Source: Toxoplasma gondii ME49 (taxonomy: Eukaryota > Apicomplexa > Conoidasida > Eucoccidiorida > Sarcocystidae). From it: 64,000 bases of DNA. The position numbers were made by a program, and so were the translations under genes. The stretch is taken from NCBI RefSeq assembly GCF_000006565.2, contig NC_031471.1:2204441-2268440 (forward strand). Reading direction: 5' to 3'. The notes beneath the pieces were generated by a model. The model worked only from the letters and a program-made list of their open reading frames with translations, was not told where the DNA came from and did not search any database. Of this stretch, positions 53,201 through 64,000 are shown piece by piece (within the stretch, counting starts at the first letter, position 1; every line of letters begins with the position of its first letter).

Positions 53201-56015
53201 CACACGCCTCACTCGCCATATGGTGCAGAGACTCAACGTGAGTAGGGGATGACACGCAGCTTAACAGTTCCGTTTGCATCGCTTGTGGCTTGGACGGTCC
53301 GATTGTGAAGGTGCTACATAGACATTACCGTCCACCAAACTTAGTTGCAGGGGTATCCCAGAAAAAGATGTGGTGTGATACGCACAGCAGGGGCATAGAC
53401 TAGGCCGATCACCATTCTTTCGCAAGCACACCTGCACTGTGACACTTGTGCGCCTATCTGTCCCTTGTCTTTGTAAGATCATTAAACTGAACAATACGCC
53501 CCTACGTTTCACGATAGACCACCTCCCGGCTTCAGAATACTCTTTTTGTGCCCCAGAACGTGTCCATGAGGAACACAGCTTGACCACCTGAACCAGGCTG
53601 CGCAGCAACGACAATGAACAAGACGACCAACGCTCACATTATTTATTAGGGTGTTAACGGATGACGTTGTGCCATGCAGGTGCGTTTACCTCGAAAGTCG
53701 CTTCATGCATGAGCACAACCGAAAGCGAAATCTATGCTCGAAAGAGCACTAATCTGCGGAGTGCATGAAACAAGTCGGAAAGCAGATACGTAAGCTATCG
53801 AGATACTGTTAAGACACCAACGAGAATCACCATGCCCGTCTTGCCAAAAACGCGAACGATTCCCAAATCTGTCGCGGCGCACGCCAACAGCCCGGTCGGC
53901 CCGTAAAAATCGTAGACTTCATCTTTCTGTCACAAGCGCAAAATCAATCTGCAGAAAGATACGGCAGCGTGCAGCTGTTCGAGAGAGAATACGGCATATG
54001 CATAGAAATCACAGTCATCCGTAAAATACAAAGAGCACAGGTGCGATGCGCAGCATCCTTTCAATAGAAGATTAACGGTGTTCCGATGCAGTAACCGGGA
54101 CTGGATCGTCGACATTTGTAGAACCTCTGAGATAATGTGGCGAACTGTCGACTGCCAATGTCACTGTTGTGTTCCAGGGCGAACTTGACCGTTGTCGCCC
54201 CGCGCATGTGGACAAAAGGTGCGTTGCCGCCTACTACAATGACATGTCGCAACTCATGTACACTAGAGTTCTACGCCACAGCTTTTTTCTCAACTAGGGA
54301 GACACTACCTTTTGATTGTTCCGGCGTTGCGTTAGGCCCACTTGTTGAAAGTAAGTGAAAGTCACCTGATTTTGCGTATTCGGGGCAGCGTTCTCAAGGC
54401 ATCCAATGAAGTGAGAGCATCAAAAAGTGCTTTATGAGGGCGTGTCACACGCACCGTCGAACCCTAACAACGTTCAGTGGAATCGGGATCAGAGCTACTG
54501 TTAGATCATCCTGCCCCTAGTACTTCACCTCCACTCGTGCAAATGCAGACTCCTCCTCTGTGTCGGATCAGTGCTCATCGCCAATCTTTTCCACTTTCTC
54601 CTTGGTCTTTTCTTTAGGGATTCGGAAAGCGAATTGCCTGAGTCCGACGCTGTTAGGAGTTGATGCGCTCATCTGGATATTGACGCCACACGGTAACGGA
54701 CACTCTTCGTCGGTGTGAACTCTCACTGCTTTTGCCATCTATGTTTTCATCGGATGGACTGCCCATCGAATCCCACAAACGCCTTTTTATTTAATTTGTA
54801 GCCTTTCGATCCCAAGAGTGCGGGATTTGGAAGTGGTTGCTTTTGGGCAGCGTCTGTGCTTATGACAACACCATACTACATGCTGCTTGTTGATTCATAA
54901 TGAGACAATATGTCCGCTTGAAATCGCTCACGACCTGTATCAGGCCTAAGCTGGAGAGATACGTGTATCCGTGACGCAGGAGCGGATTTGCTAAAAAATT
55001 GGATATGCAAGACGTTACATTTGAGCGCAGCTACCCACGGCAATATCTCTTTCCCATGATCAAACGATATAAGCTGAAAGATACGTTTCGGCAGTCATTA
55101 TGCAGTTCTGGAGCCCCCACGACACAACGCCTAACTGTGACGTTGAAAATTGTGACGGACTACTGTGGACTAGGGTGGTGACAAAACATTCTCACACCGG
55201 CTGCTGGTCCGGAGTTAGCCGATCCCATTGAAGCGCAAATGTCAGGACTCACTTCTTAAGCAAACGAAATTTACGAATTCCAGAATGGAAAACACTTATT
55301 TACCCATTCGCAAACGATGGCGGAAAGAGAATGTAGGAACAAGCGCTAGGCGTGAAATCAAAGACTCTCAGGTCACGTTTGTTACTACCTTCATTTTCGT
55401 ACACAAAGCGGTGTGTGGCTCTTTCCATGTGTATTACCCTTTCAAAGCCGTAAGCCCTATAAATCAGGGCCCTCAACGGCTTCCGGATGAATGTCAGGAA
55501 ACGACAGCTGGGAAGGGCCTCATGTGGCCGAGAATCGGGGACAACTACCCGAGCGAACTAACAGGTAACAAGACGGGAGGTGAACCGATACGAAAAAGAA
55601 ACCCTGTGAAGAGTGGCCACAGTCATAGTTTCTGCTCTCGTTTCCCCCTTCTGGCCCTTCTGCTCTCTGTCCCCTGTTTTTTCTCAACCCACTTTTCGCT
55701 TCCCTTCGTGAATTACTTCACATTGCCGCGGCCGGCCTCGCGTGTCGCCTCTATCGCCGGATGCCCACGAAGAACTTGCATCTATAGGTGGTCTGCAGGT
55801 AATCAACCGACAAGTACAAAGCAAATTGTCACACAACAGATGAACATGAGCGACACAAAAGGCATCACGTCTTTTTTGTTGCATGGAAACTGGCACGTCA
55901 AACCATATACACATAAACCACGTTAATCCCTTACACGACTACTGCTGCAACTCAGATGTGTGGGAGTGCTCGTCGATAGACGCTAGATCAGTACGGCGAC
56001 CATTTCGGTGCCTGC
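50300..56015. other. Non-repetitive region, no gene I can support
   Basis: Holds the presumed 5' flank of the minus-strand exon ending at 50299 and, at the right, the 3' flank of the methyltransferase gene. A run of ten G lies at 52311-52320. ORFs up to 121 codons occur on both strands without recognisable domains, and one longer open frame (55285-55926) is listed separately. Confidence 0.4.
55285..55926 (+). CDS. Candidate ORF, 213 codons, unknown
   Basis: The frame is open from a TTG at 55228; the first ATG is at 55285. It would encode a basic protein with a hydrophobic stretch (LLALLLSVPCFF) around residues 122-133. It lies antisense to the region just downstream of the methyltransferase stop codon, in C/T-rich DNA where stops are rarer, and may be a chance frame over its 3' UTR. 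No domain or good start context is recognised. Its length is unusual enough to deserve a transcript check. Confidence 0.2.
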   Translation: MENTYLPIRKRWRKENVGTSARREIKDSQVTFVTTFIFVHKAVCGSFHVYYPFKAVSPINQGPQRLPDECQETTAGKGLMWPRIGDNYPSELTGNKTGGEPIRKRNPVKSGHSHSFCSRFPLLALLLSVPCFFSTHFSLPFVNYFTLPRPASRVASIAGCPRRTCIYRWSAGNQPTSTKQIVTQQMNMSDTKGITSFLLHGNWHVKPYTHKPR

Positions 56016-59000
56016 CTACCCGCACAACCAAACGCGAACAACGAATACAATAGTGTTTTGCTTATGCTCACATTCACACATTTAGAGAAGCAGGTGCTTG
56101 TCTCCACGAGTTTTTTCTATTGAGTAATAAAAGACGATGCAGTAACGAGGGCAGTCAGACCTACTTGCAACAAGGAGTTAGAGTCACTAGCGTACGCCGG
56201 ATTAGTCCATCTCTCCTCAACGAGCTGGAAGCCGACTTTTACCGCTGCAGGGACCATCACAGAACGTGGGCGCAACCATAGAGAGAGACTAAACACAGGA
56301 CAAATAAGCTACAGTCAAGAAGTCGGAAACCTTCCCTACAATGCTGAAAGACATGAATGCCGCGAGAAAAAATCTAAGAAGAGGTCCACTATCTATCCTT
56401 CAGACTCCCATGCGCTGCGGACACCTCCCCATTTCTCGCCCAGAGCGACACCACCACATGATCGTTTCAGGTCTTGAGCCCCCAAGCGACAAGTCTGAGA
56501 CACTCTTTTCTGAATGCCTTTGCAGTCCCAACAAGCGTTACAGATGTAACAGGAGTTCGATACTACTTCTCGAATTTGATAAACCCATCCGTGTACGCTG
56601 AGTATCGGAGTTGAGGCACTGCAGTGAACTTACACGCGAGAATTTCATCCCACGCGAGCTGAAGGGCAGGATCCGTCGGGTCGTCCGCAAAGTGGTACAA
56701 CGCAGGGCCCACGCAGATCCACACACCTCCTAACCAAAGCAAACGCACTGTGCATGACACGGCCCTTTTCCACGACATTGCCAAATCTCCGCGACAGTTG
56801 TCTTAAGGGCATTAAATAAAACCGAACGCTTGTGCTTCCTGTCGGCCAACACGTGGACAGTGGTTCAGCTATGCATACATACGTATGCATATATCTATAT
56901 ATTTATATGTATAGGCATTTCCGCGAATACATTGTCGCATATATATATCTATATATATGTATACAAGCACAGATTCATTTTGTTATACGTGGGCGATTTG
57001 CACTCATATGTGCGACAACCTGGAACAATCGCCACGCGTCTCAGTTACCCGACAGAGAGTGCTCACTCTCCATGGCATACACCGAAGCAATAACGATATA
57101 TACCCGCGTAGCATTCTAGGAGAGAGAGAGTCTTCTCGAAATGTATACAGGGCAGTTGTTTCCTTTATCGAACATCCCGTTCCAATGCAGGAACAAAGAC
57201 GGAAATTTACATTGCATTTGATACGTTTTTGGGCTGGCCAGTGGAAATCGTGCTCCGTCAAGTGGCCAAAACGCGGCCTTCCGAAACACAGCGTACCTTG
57301 TCGAAGCAGTTTCATCACTGTGTCGATACATTTTAGAACGCTTCGAGTGGCATCCAAGAAAAAGCAGGTCACCACGCCGTCCCAACCGCATCTATGATCA
57401 GAGTAAACCTATCGACGGAGAAGAAGAGTACAACTTCCAGCACGCCTATGTACAGGACGTCGCCAAAATGCATATCGGATCCACTGGTCTGTGCCCTCAG
57501 CAGATGTGTTGTGGAGTAAGAAATGATGCACCAGCGTATGTGGGATGTGGTTGGTGTCTACAGTTCTTAATGAATGTCACGTTTTCATCATTGATACTGG
57601 CTGTTCCAGACGCACGCAGTATCGATCGTACTACATCCACATAAGCACAACGCAAGGTTCAGTTCCACAGCTCAACACAGAGAAACGGCGCTGCATATGC
57701 GGTGATAGAGGATGCTAATGCATCCACTGCATGTGCACACATATAACAGTCACCTTCACCTGCATACATGCGTCCAGAACCGTAGTGACACACCTCAAAG
57801 AAATCGCCGAACCGCAGTTGAATGTGGCCTTCCGATACCAGACGCGGAACGATGTCTGGGACTGCGATGCCTTGCACATTGTCCACAGCATGAGCCCTTC
57901 GGGTTCAAACATCAGGGCAACGACAGGCGGAATAAATGGATTCAGCAGGCCATCCTGGTTCTGCTGTTATTTTTGTCGCGGAAGAAGACAACTAAGGCTG
58001 CGCCTGCGCGGCGCCCAGCTCACTGTGCCCATAGAGGAGACCATGAATGTTTCGACGTATATACGGGAACATGTACACATACATTTATAAATACATGTGC
58101 GTACGACTCTACTTGTTTATCAGTATACCTGAATGCCTGGACAGAAGGGTTCGTATGATAGCGTACAATTGTAATCACGCGCGCATGGCCATGTGACTAC
58201 ACAAGCGTGCGCCTAGTACTACACGTTGTCAAAAGATTACATATAAATATGCACATGAACATGCACACACACTTCGGAACCGCGTATATTGCGAATCGAC
58301 ATAAGATCATGCGCTGCCGACGTCGCTTCCATTCAGCGCCTTTGTCTCGGACTTACCGGTTAGAGGCACCAAGGCAGTACGGAAAGATAACCTTGGAATG
58401 CTGTTCTGCACATGTATTGAAGAAGAAGTTCAGTGCTGGCCGAATAAAAAAGACAATCACAAAAGAACGATCATGTCGTCTATTATCACAGTGTATGTTC
58501 TCCTTTTAGGTCACCACTGTCCGCATGGAAGCGAACAGCTAGGACATGTCTGCCTGACGGTCGGCTCTACCACCGGAAGAAAGACATTCGTAGGATTGGT
58601 AAAAAATGGCCTTCGCGGTTCCAGTTTGCCTCCCGCTCGATCTCTGTCTCCATTCACATGCATATACGCCTTATGTCCGTAAAAAGGGTTTACTCCAGGG
58701 ACATATGCATTTATAAGAGACAAACGCGTGCAATTTACCCTTATAATTTCGCGCGCCTCGCTGCCTTCCTTACCGACGAACATATGGTAGGAAGCTTCAT
58801 TGGCCTCGCACCAGTAACCTCGTTGAGCGATCTCAAAGGGTAGACGCCCTGTCCCGCAGCCCGGCACGAGGACTCGCGGCCGTGAAGCAGTCCGATGCTG
58901 CCTCGTGTGTCCGTGGGAGTCGTTGTCTTTGCCTGGTGCAGATCGCGAGACAGGTCACATGGAGACCCGTCACACACACACAGATATGCAGAATATACGG

Positions 59001-61073
59001 AAACCTCTCTGTGCGTGATCTTCGGGTGCATCAAGAACCATAATGCCCTGAGTTGCTACGAACAAAAAGGTCACAGCTAGACTACGTGCTATCATTGCCA
59101 CAGTATACGTAGATTCGGTCTCTGTACCGATGATCCACGATCCAGATATGCAAAAGTCCAATGGAATAAACGGAGCCGGTGTGGGACCCTAGACACAGAC
59201 TGTGACTCCAGCTATGAGATGTGGACAAGCAAGAGCCTTGAGGTGTCTGCGGGAATCAAGAGCCATCGAGACAAGGGATGGCCCGCGGCATGCCCCGTCG
59301 CGTAGTACAGCGAGCACCTATCACAACAGGCGCACTGGAAGCTTTGCAGATATCTTTGCAGATACGTCTTCAGAACCGCAACGGATGAGAAGCAAGGAAC
59401 ACGCACACCACTTACACGGCAGAAACTTTTCAAGGGCGTCCAGCAGAGGGTCGAATGAGGTACGCCGCTCTTCTCCTCCTTCCGTGCTCCACTCCCTCGC
59501 AACTTGCCTCAGCAGGCTCTCCGTGTTGAAAACGTACACCTCAGGGACCTGGACACACAGAAGAAAGACCGAACCGAAGTGAGAGACGTTCAAGAATAAC
59601 GCTCGTGTTCTCCACAATCCCCCACATTTCCTGAAAGACAAGCTGTGTGCCAAAGCGAGACCGACGACGCCAGACTGAGAGGCGAGAGAAACGACGGAGA
59701 CACCGCGTGTGCACTCTGTCGCTTCCAGAAGTTACCACCGTAACGACCAGGCTAGCGTAGCGAACACATTCGACGAAACGTACAAAGAACAAAGACACCG
59801 TATTCACAAGAACGCGTACAAACGCTGCTGTATGTACCACTTGGCCTGCGCCACAGCAGAGGAGGATAGGATTTAAACAAATACACCCGGAGATACAGGT
59901 GTGGGTGTGTACAGGTATTTGCGCACCTGGACAGCTAATCCTACTGGGGACTGTGAACGGGGAGATGAATGCATGAAAGCCATTTAGAGGGATGGATACT
60001 AACACACCCACGCAGATCGGTGTGGTGGCGCATGTAAATGAAGTGAGTTCAGCTGCGGTTGCAACGAGCCCCGGGTCAGCCTGCACGCTTTGATGTCTCC
60101 TTCCACACAAGGGCATTCTCGTTTTCACCTTCGTTTTTCCGCCTGAGATATTCTAGGTCGAGAGCCAAATCCTACGATTCACCTCCGACGGATAAGCGAC
60201 AGCTACTTCCGACACGCACTGCCTCCGCGCTTACCCCATACAGCTACAACAGTAACGTTGTGACTCTTTCTTCTCATATCTTTGAATCTGAGTGCAGATA
60301 GATAGCTGCCTTCTCACCTGAGAAAGACGTGGAGACTGTCGAAGCATGGTATATCTTTCTCCGCGGAGAGGGGACGTCTGGAAGAACGAGTCAACTAGGT
60401 CGTTGAGGAACCGCTGGTTTGCCGCTACCGCGGCACGGACAGGAGACAGTTTCTTAAGAAGGGCAGAGATACGGGCGTAGTGCGCAGACAGCGCAACCTC
60501 GTGGTCTGTTCCTTCTCTGGAGCAACCCGAAAGATCCCGTTTAGTCTCTTTTCGCAGTCTACCTTCGCTGTTTGCCTCGGCAGCTTCTCTTCCCCGCGAA
60601 GCTGTTCCTTTTTCGCCTCCTGCCTGAATCTCTAAACCAGCGCCGAGGTCCTTCTGTATCCTGTCTCCCGTCTGTTCCCCATCCCGGTCGCCCAAGTCCC
60701 CACGTTCAGAACTCCCAGGACGTCTCTCTTTTCTGCTGGCGTCACCCGCGCCTCCTGTCTCGGTGCCGTTGCTGCCTTCTCCGGCGCCGGTGTCCGGCGG
60801 CTTCTGACTCTCCAGTTCTTCTTGTTCCTTCCTTCCGCTTTCTGCTGGGCGACGCGTCGCCCCCGTGTCTCCCACAGCCATTTCCGATTCTTGTTGCTTT
60901 TCTGCGACCGTCGAGCATTCTTCGGCTCGGGTCAGAAGCAGCGACTCGGACGGTTCCAGCGCCCAGAACGCTCTCTCCATTTTCGCGATTTTTCTTCCCG
61001 CGCTAGCCCCATACAGTCTCATGGAGGCGATCGTCGCCTCCAGGTCCCGCCTGCCTGCATCTTCCTCCGTCAT
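56016..61073 (-). CDS. N2227-family SAM-dependent methyltransferase (carnosine N-methyltransferase-like), nine exons
   Basis: Exons (minus, 5' to 3'): 61073-60318, 59548-59416, 58932-58774, 58435-58357, 57896-57768, 57391-57297, 56729-56634, 56244-56165, 56066-56016. All introns are GT-AG, every phase matches and the total is 1578 bases (525 residues). The ATG at 61073 (AAAAAAATGACG) is the first true ATG in frame. Exon 1 holds the family's N-terminal helices (SMRLYG near residue 18; LKKLSPVRAAVAANQ near 200) split by a long Glu/Gly/Arg-rich insertion. Exon 3 carries the SAM loop VPGCGTGR, exon 5 the FGDFFE motif, exon 6 WDGVVTCFFLD, exon 7 GGVWICVGPALYHF, exon 9 the terminal strand (VFVVR). 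Human CARNMT1 methylates carnosine and zinc-finger histidines; here a protein substrate is more likely (inference). Uncertain point: exon 2/3 could instead end at 59418 and start at 58901, giving 514 residues. The exon 5 donor is less certain. Confidence 0.92.
56871..56963. repeat. AT-rich microsatellite in intron 6
   Basis: Two runs of TATATATC/TATATAT sequence separated by about 35 bases, wholly inside the methyltransferase intron between 56730 and 57296. Likely length-polymorphic. Confidence 0.85.
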
Positions 61074-61110
61074 TTTTTTTGTTGCCCGTGGCTTTTCTTC
61101 GCGTGGCGGC

Positions 61111-61140
61111 CGTCTCTCGAGTGATTCAGGGAGAGAGACG
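61111..61140 (-). promoter_or_regulatory. Inverted pair of AGAGACG boxes just upstream of the methyltransferase ATG
   Basis: CGTCTCT at 61111-61117 (AGAGACG on the minus strand) and AGAGACG at 61134-61140 on the plus strand lie 38-67 bases from the start codon. WGAGACG is a promoter element reported for Toxoplasma genes. Being this close to the ATG, the pair may sit in the 5' UTR, or transcription may start close to the ATG. Confidence 0.4.
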
Positions 61141-64000
61141 AAGAGGCGCACCTAATGGGCGCTTTTCCTCCGGCCTCAACAGATTCGAAACGTCGAAACT
61201 CTTCCCTCCACGTTCTGTGTTTACGCCTTGGACGGGTGAAGGCTGTTCCCGGGGTGACGCGTGTGTGGCCTCAGACAGAGAAATCTGCAGGGTGGGTTAT
61301 CCTCCTGAGTACGGTTTCCCTCCGGTCGCTTCATCCGTGGGGTCTTTTACGCACTTCCTTGAACAGAAAGCTGTTTCTGGTGCGGAAACCAAAGTGAAGG
61401 CTCAGCAGCACACACTGTATTGCCCTCAAGGTCTGGGTCGGCGAACCCGCCACGTGACGCTTGCCGGGACTCGCTTGGGAGTTTTTCCCTCTTGGCATCA
61501 CAGCGAAAAGACATCTGCTCGTCACATGCCGGTCCAACAGACTTTGTCGCGTCTTCCCAGACGACCATGTATCAGATAAGTATCTTTCTTTCGCTGTCGC
61601 TCTCTGTCGGACGCGTGCTCTGCTAGAGAAGCGTTGTGTACATGCGTGGAACACGTACATGTTCTGACGAGAAGAAATCTGTATATGCGTGCGTGGAGAT
61701 GTATTTGCCGAGTGTACGTGAACGTGTGCACTGCCCGTTTCAGCGGTTCCAATTCGCGCGCTGCCGCGCTTCTACCGGCCACGCAATGGCTTTCTCGTCG
61801 AGCTGAAACGGCATGCACTTCGTGAGTTGCCGCGAAGCAAGTTGGAGAACTTCGTCCGTGGAGACCGCTCGACAGAGCCAGGACATTTGCGGCGTCTGTG
61901 TTTCGCTGGGGGACTAAAGTGTGTTTTAAAGAGGCGTCGGACACGGTCGTTCTCGGAGGCATCGTAGTTCGCGCGCGTGTCGTGCAGCGAAAAACGTGAA
62001 AGTCGCGGGCGGCAACACACGCCAGCGACGAGAAGGGTCCTGCATCAGGACGGGTGACCCTTGCAGTGAGAGAGCGCGAAAAGGTGGCAATCGTGGATAA
62101 ACGAGCTGAAGGACGACCTGCTCTTGTCGTTTTTGACTTCTCTTGCCGCATGTGTCACTTGTTTCCGTGAGGATTTCGCCGACCAACGACTCATCGTCCA
62201 GAAAATCAGGCGCCTTATACGGGGAAGTACGCCACATGCAAAGGAGGCAGGAGCTTTTTGTTTCGATTTTCGACAAGCTGAGCAGAGCCAAGAGGCGCGA
62301 AAATGAAACCTTTCCTTTTCGCCCGCTTGCGGGGTCCTTCACTAGTCGACATGTGCACATTTTTCCTTCCCCGTCGTCGTTGCTTTTTGTTCCGGAATGT
62401 ACAGGGAGCTGGGATTGCTACCAGCGTATCCGTCCGCCAGGTGTAGAGTTGCCTTTTCCGGTGTCCAGTTCGTCTCGGCACTTGCCCTCTTTGTCTAGCG
62501 GAAAGTAACCACTCAGACAACGATTTTTCTTCCACTATTCCCCTGGGTTTCGCGAACTCTCAGCACAGTCGGCTTTAGGCGCGTCCGTCCCCTCAGTTTT
62601 CGTTCCACACCGATACGGGGAACGGCCGCGAAAGACCGCCTTTCCTGTTGACGTTCTTGCGGACGAATTCCCTCGTGCCTTCTTCCTGACAGTTCTCCAC
62701 CGTTTCTGTCAGGACTCCCCTCGTCGTTGTGTACGCACTCTCTCGAAAAGAGGCGGGTCACCTGGTCTCACACTGCACGCTCGACAGAGAGAGCGCGGGC
62801 CGCTCGGACGACGACCACAGACTTCAGTCACTCGTTTTCCCTCGGCTTCCGCATCTAGGCGCATCTGTCTCTCGAGAGATTTTTGAATTGTGCCGCGTTT
62901 CTTCGTGGGAGTGTGTGCCTGGCGCTTTGGCGCGGCTGAAGACGTCCACGGTTTCTGTTTTTCACCTTCTGAGGGTCGTAAAAGAGTCGGAAGGGCGCGC
63001 GTGTCACCGGACTCTTTTCTGCGGCGCCTTTCTTCTCACGTTTCCTCACTTTCCCCAGAATATGCAGTTTTGAGAACGTCCGGCTGTCGCTCTCTCATCA
63101 AGAGCAAGAACCGTTTAAACTTCTCAAGAGCAAGGAGAGCTGTTTCTCTGTCTCTTCTGAACTTTACTGACGGGAACCTTCGCTGTTTTTTCTCCAAAGA
63201 ATCCTCGAGAGGTGCGCAAGATCCATCGCCGCACGGTCGCTTCTCTCTCTGCCGTGCAAGGAGGAGTTTCTGTCCCTCACCGACCTCTCCCAAAACAGTC
63301 TTAACGTCTTCGTGGATACCTTTTGCCCACTTTGTTTTGCAACTGTTTTTTCGTGGCTGCATGCATAGAACGAAGCCAAGGAGGAGAACTCTTCTCAGTC
63401 TAATCGCGTTAGCAGCACTGTTCTTTGTGGTGGTCACAGCCAGGATACCCAGTTGAGAAACTGGTTAAGAAAAAAACGGTAAACTTGCCTCTCACCACCG
63501 AAAAAAATCTTGTGGGCCGTGGGTCCCTGTCTGCACTCACGCGCTGTTTACCTGTGGCTTACCCCTTTCTCCCATCCTTTTGCTCCGCCATTGTGTCAGG
63601 TCTCTTGCTCCTCCAGAAATTTCTCACGTCTCTTTGTTTTCCGTCTCCAATTTTAAGCTTCCTTCTCCTCAACTCAAATGCTGTATGCCTTTTGCGCCTC
63701 GTGTTCGCTCTTCTAAGAGTCTGCTCGTGTTTTTGTCCCCGTTTCTGCATGCGTCGTCGGAGGTTTCCCGACCTCCTCTAGTTCTTTGTCAAGTTCGACG
63801 TTGCCCTCTCCTAGCCACGCAAAGTGCACTGCATACGGACATTTCCCTTTGTGTTCTGCTCAGCATTTCTTATTCCTTTTCAGCCACAGAAGCGTCCATC
63901 CGGTCCGTCCTTTCTCCTCGCGAGACCCCTCTTTTTGTGTGTTCTTTTCGGTCCCCTTCTCCTCTCGTTTCCTACGCACTGATCTGGACGCTCACTGAGA
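61141..64000. other. Upstream region of the methyltransferase gene; no gene supported
   Basis: The + strand becomes pyrimidine-rich (many TCTCT, TTTCT and CTTTT tracts), unlike the A/C-rich subtelomere. Long opposing frames at 62890-63456 (+) and 63036-63437 (minus) use GTG starts and overlap; neither has a recognisable domain. A divergent neighbouring gene on the + strand probably begins here or just beyond the window, with part of this region as its 5' UTR (inference). Confidence 0.4.
63361..63456 (+). CDS. Small ORF resembling a signal peptide (31 residues)
   Basis: A true ATG at 63361 inside a GCATGCAT sequence opens a frame with a basic start (HRTKPRRR) and a hydrophobic core (LLSLIALAALFFVVVTA) ending in a plausible cleavage site, then stops at TGA after RIPS. 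This is the shape of a secretory signal peptide but the frame ends at once. It could be a first exon whose donor I cannot place, an upstream ORF in the leader of a + strand gene beyond the window, or chance in pyrimidine-rich DNA. No partner exon was found. Confidence 0.2.
   Translation: MHRTKPRRRTLLSLIALAALFFVVVTARIPS

Noticed and set aside
57715..57985. Open frame encoding LNPFIPPVVALMFEPEG upstream of exon 5 as a methyltransferase exon
   Set aside because: It resembles the family at first glance but is one base out of frame with the GDFFE exon. The 58435-58357 exon supplies the expected FFFN...FPYCLGASNR segment with a strong pyrimidine tract and exact phase, so no frameshift is needed.
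61074..61151. 26-codon N-terminal extension of the methyltransferase
   Set aside because: The extension begins with GTG, not ATG, and contains no family sequence. The ATG at 61073 has a good context and precedes the conserved helix directly.
1..64000. tRNA, rRNA, retroelement polymerase or organellar DNA insertions
   Set aside because: No tRNA-like box pair, no rRNA-like block, no reverse transcriptase YxDD-type motif in the translated frames, and no AT-rich mitochondrial gene fragment was recognised by eye. A database search could still find short ones.

Overview
The window looks like a chromosome-end (subtelomeric) to chromosome-core transition of an apicomplexan, most likely a coccidian of the Toxoplasma/Hammondia/Neospora group. 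The evidence is one recognisable nuclear gene with nine exons and canonical GT-AG introns, AGAGACG boxes next to its start codon (the WGAGACG promoter element described for Toxoplasma), roughly balanced base composition, and about 30 kb of diverged satellite DNA. The species is inferred. No telomeric CCCTAAA run is visible, so the left edge is not the chromosome tip itself.

Layout: (1) 1-27.7 kb is a mosaic of diverged satellite monomers, with A and C in excess on the + strand. Recent segmental duplications lie inside it: a 1.73 kb block in two tandem copies (1292-4715) plus a partial third (8124-8565); a block seen three times in different sub-combinations (9019, 10742, 12950); a 1.91 kb tandem array (14142-19565) interrupted by a 20-N assembly gap; and a ~330 bp monomer family (22.95-27.7 kb) that forms a dimeric higher-order repeat of 661/664 bp at 23.59-26.91 kb. 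(2) 28.39-29.59 kb is a different satellite of 255-256 bp, also organised as an alternating dimer (511 bp). (3) 29.6-40.97 kb is non-repetitive with no gene I can support; only chance-length ORFs occur. (4) 40.97-43.53 kb is a third satellite of ~235 bp, about eleven monomers. (5) 43.5-56 kb is non-repetitive and holds one plausible first exon of a secreted or membrane protein (49737-50299, minus). (6) 56016-61073, minus strand, is a complete nine-exon gene for an N2227-family (carnosine N-methyltransferase-like) SAM-dependent methyltransferase, the one firm gene call. (7) 61.1-64 kb is its pyrimidine-rich (on +) upstream region, with a small signal-peptide-like ORF near the edge.

The genes do not form a pathway. 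The biological interest lies in the satellite architecture (dimeric higher-order repeats in two unrelated families, a monomer-swap event, a measurable assembly collapse) and in the methyltransferase, whose N-terminal domain is split by a long low-complexity insertion. Most long ORFs in the satellites come from low stop-codon density in A/C-rich DNA and are not annotated as genes.
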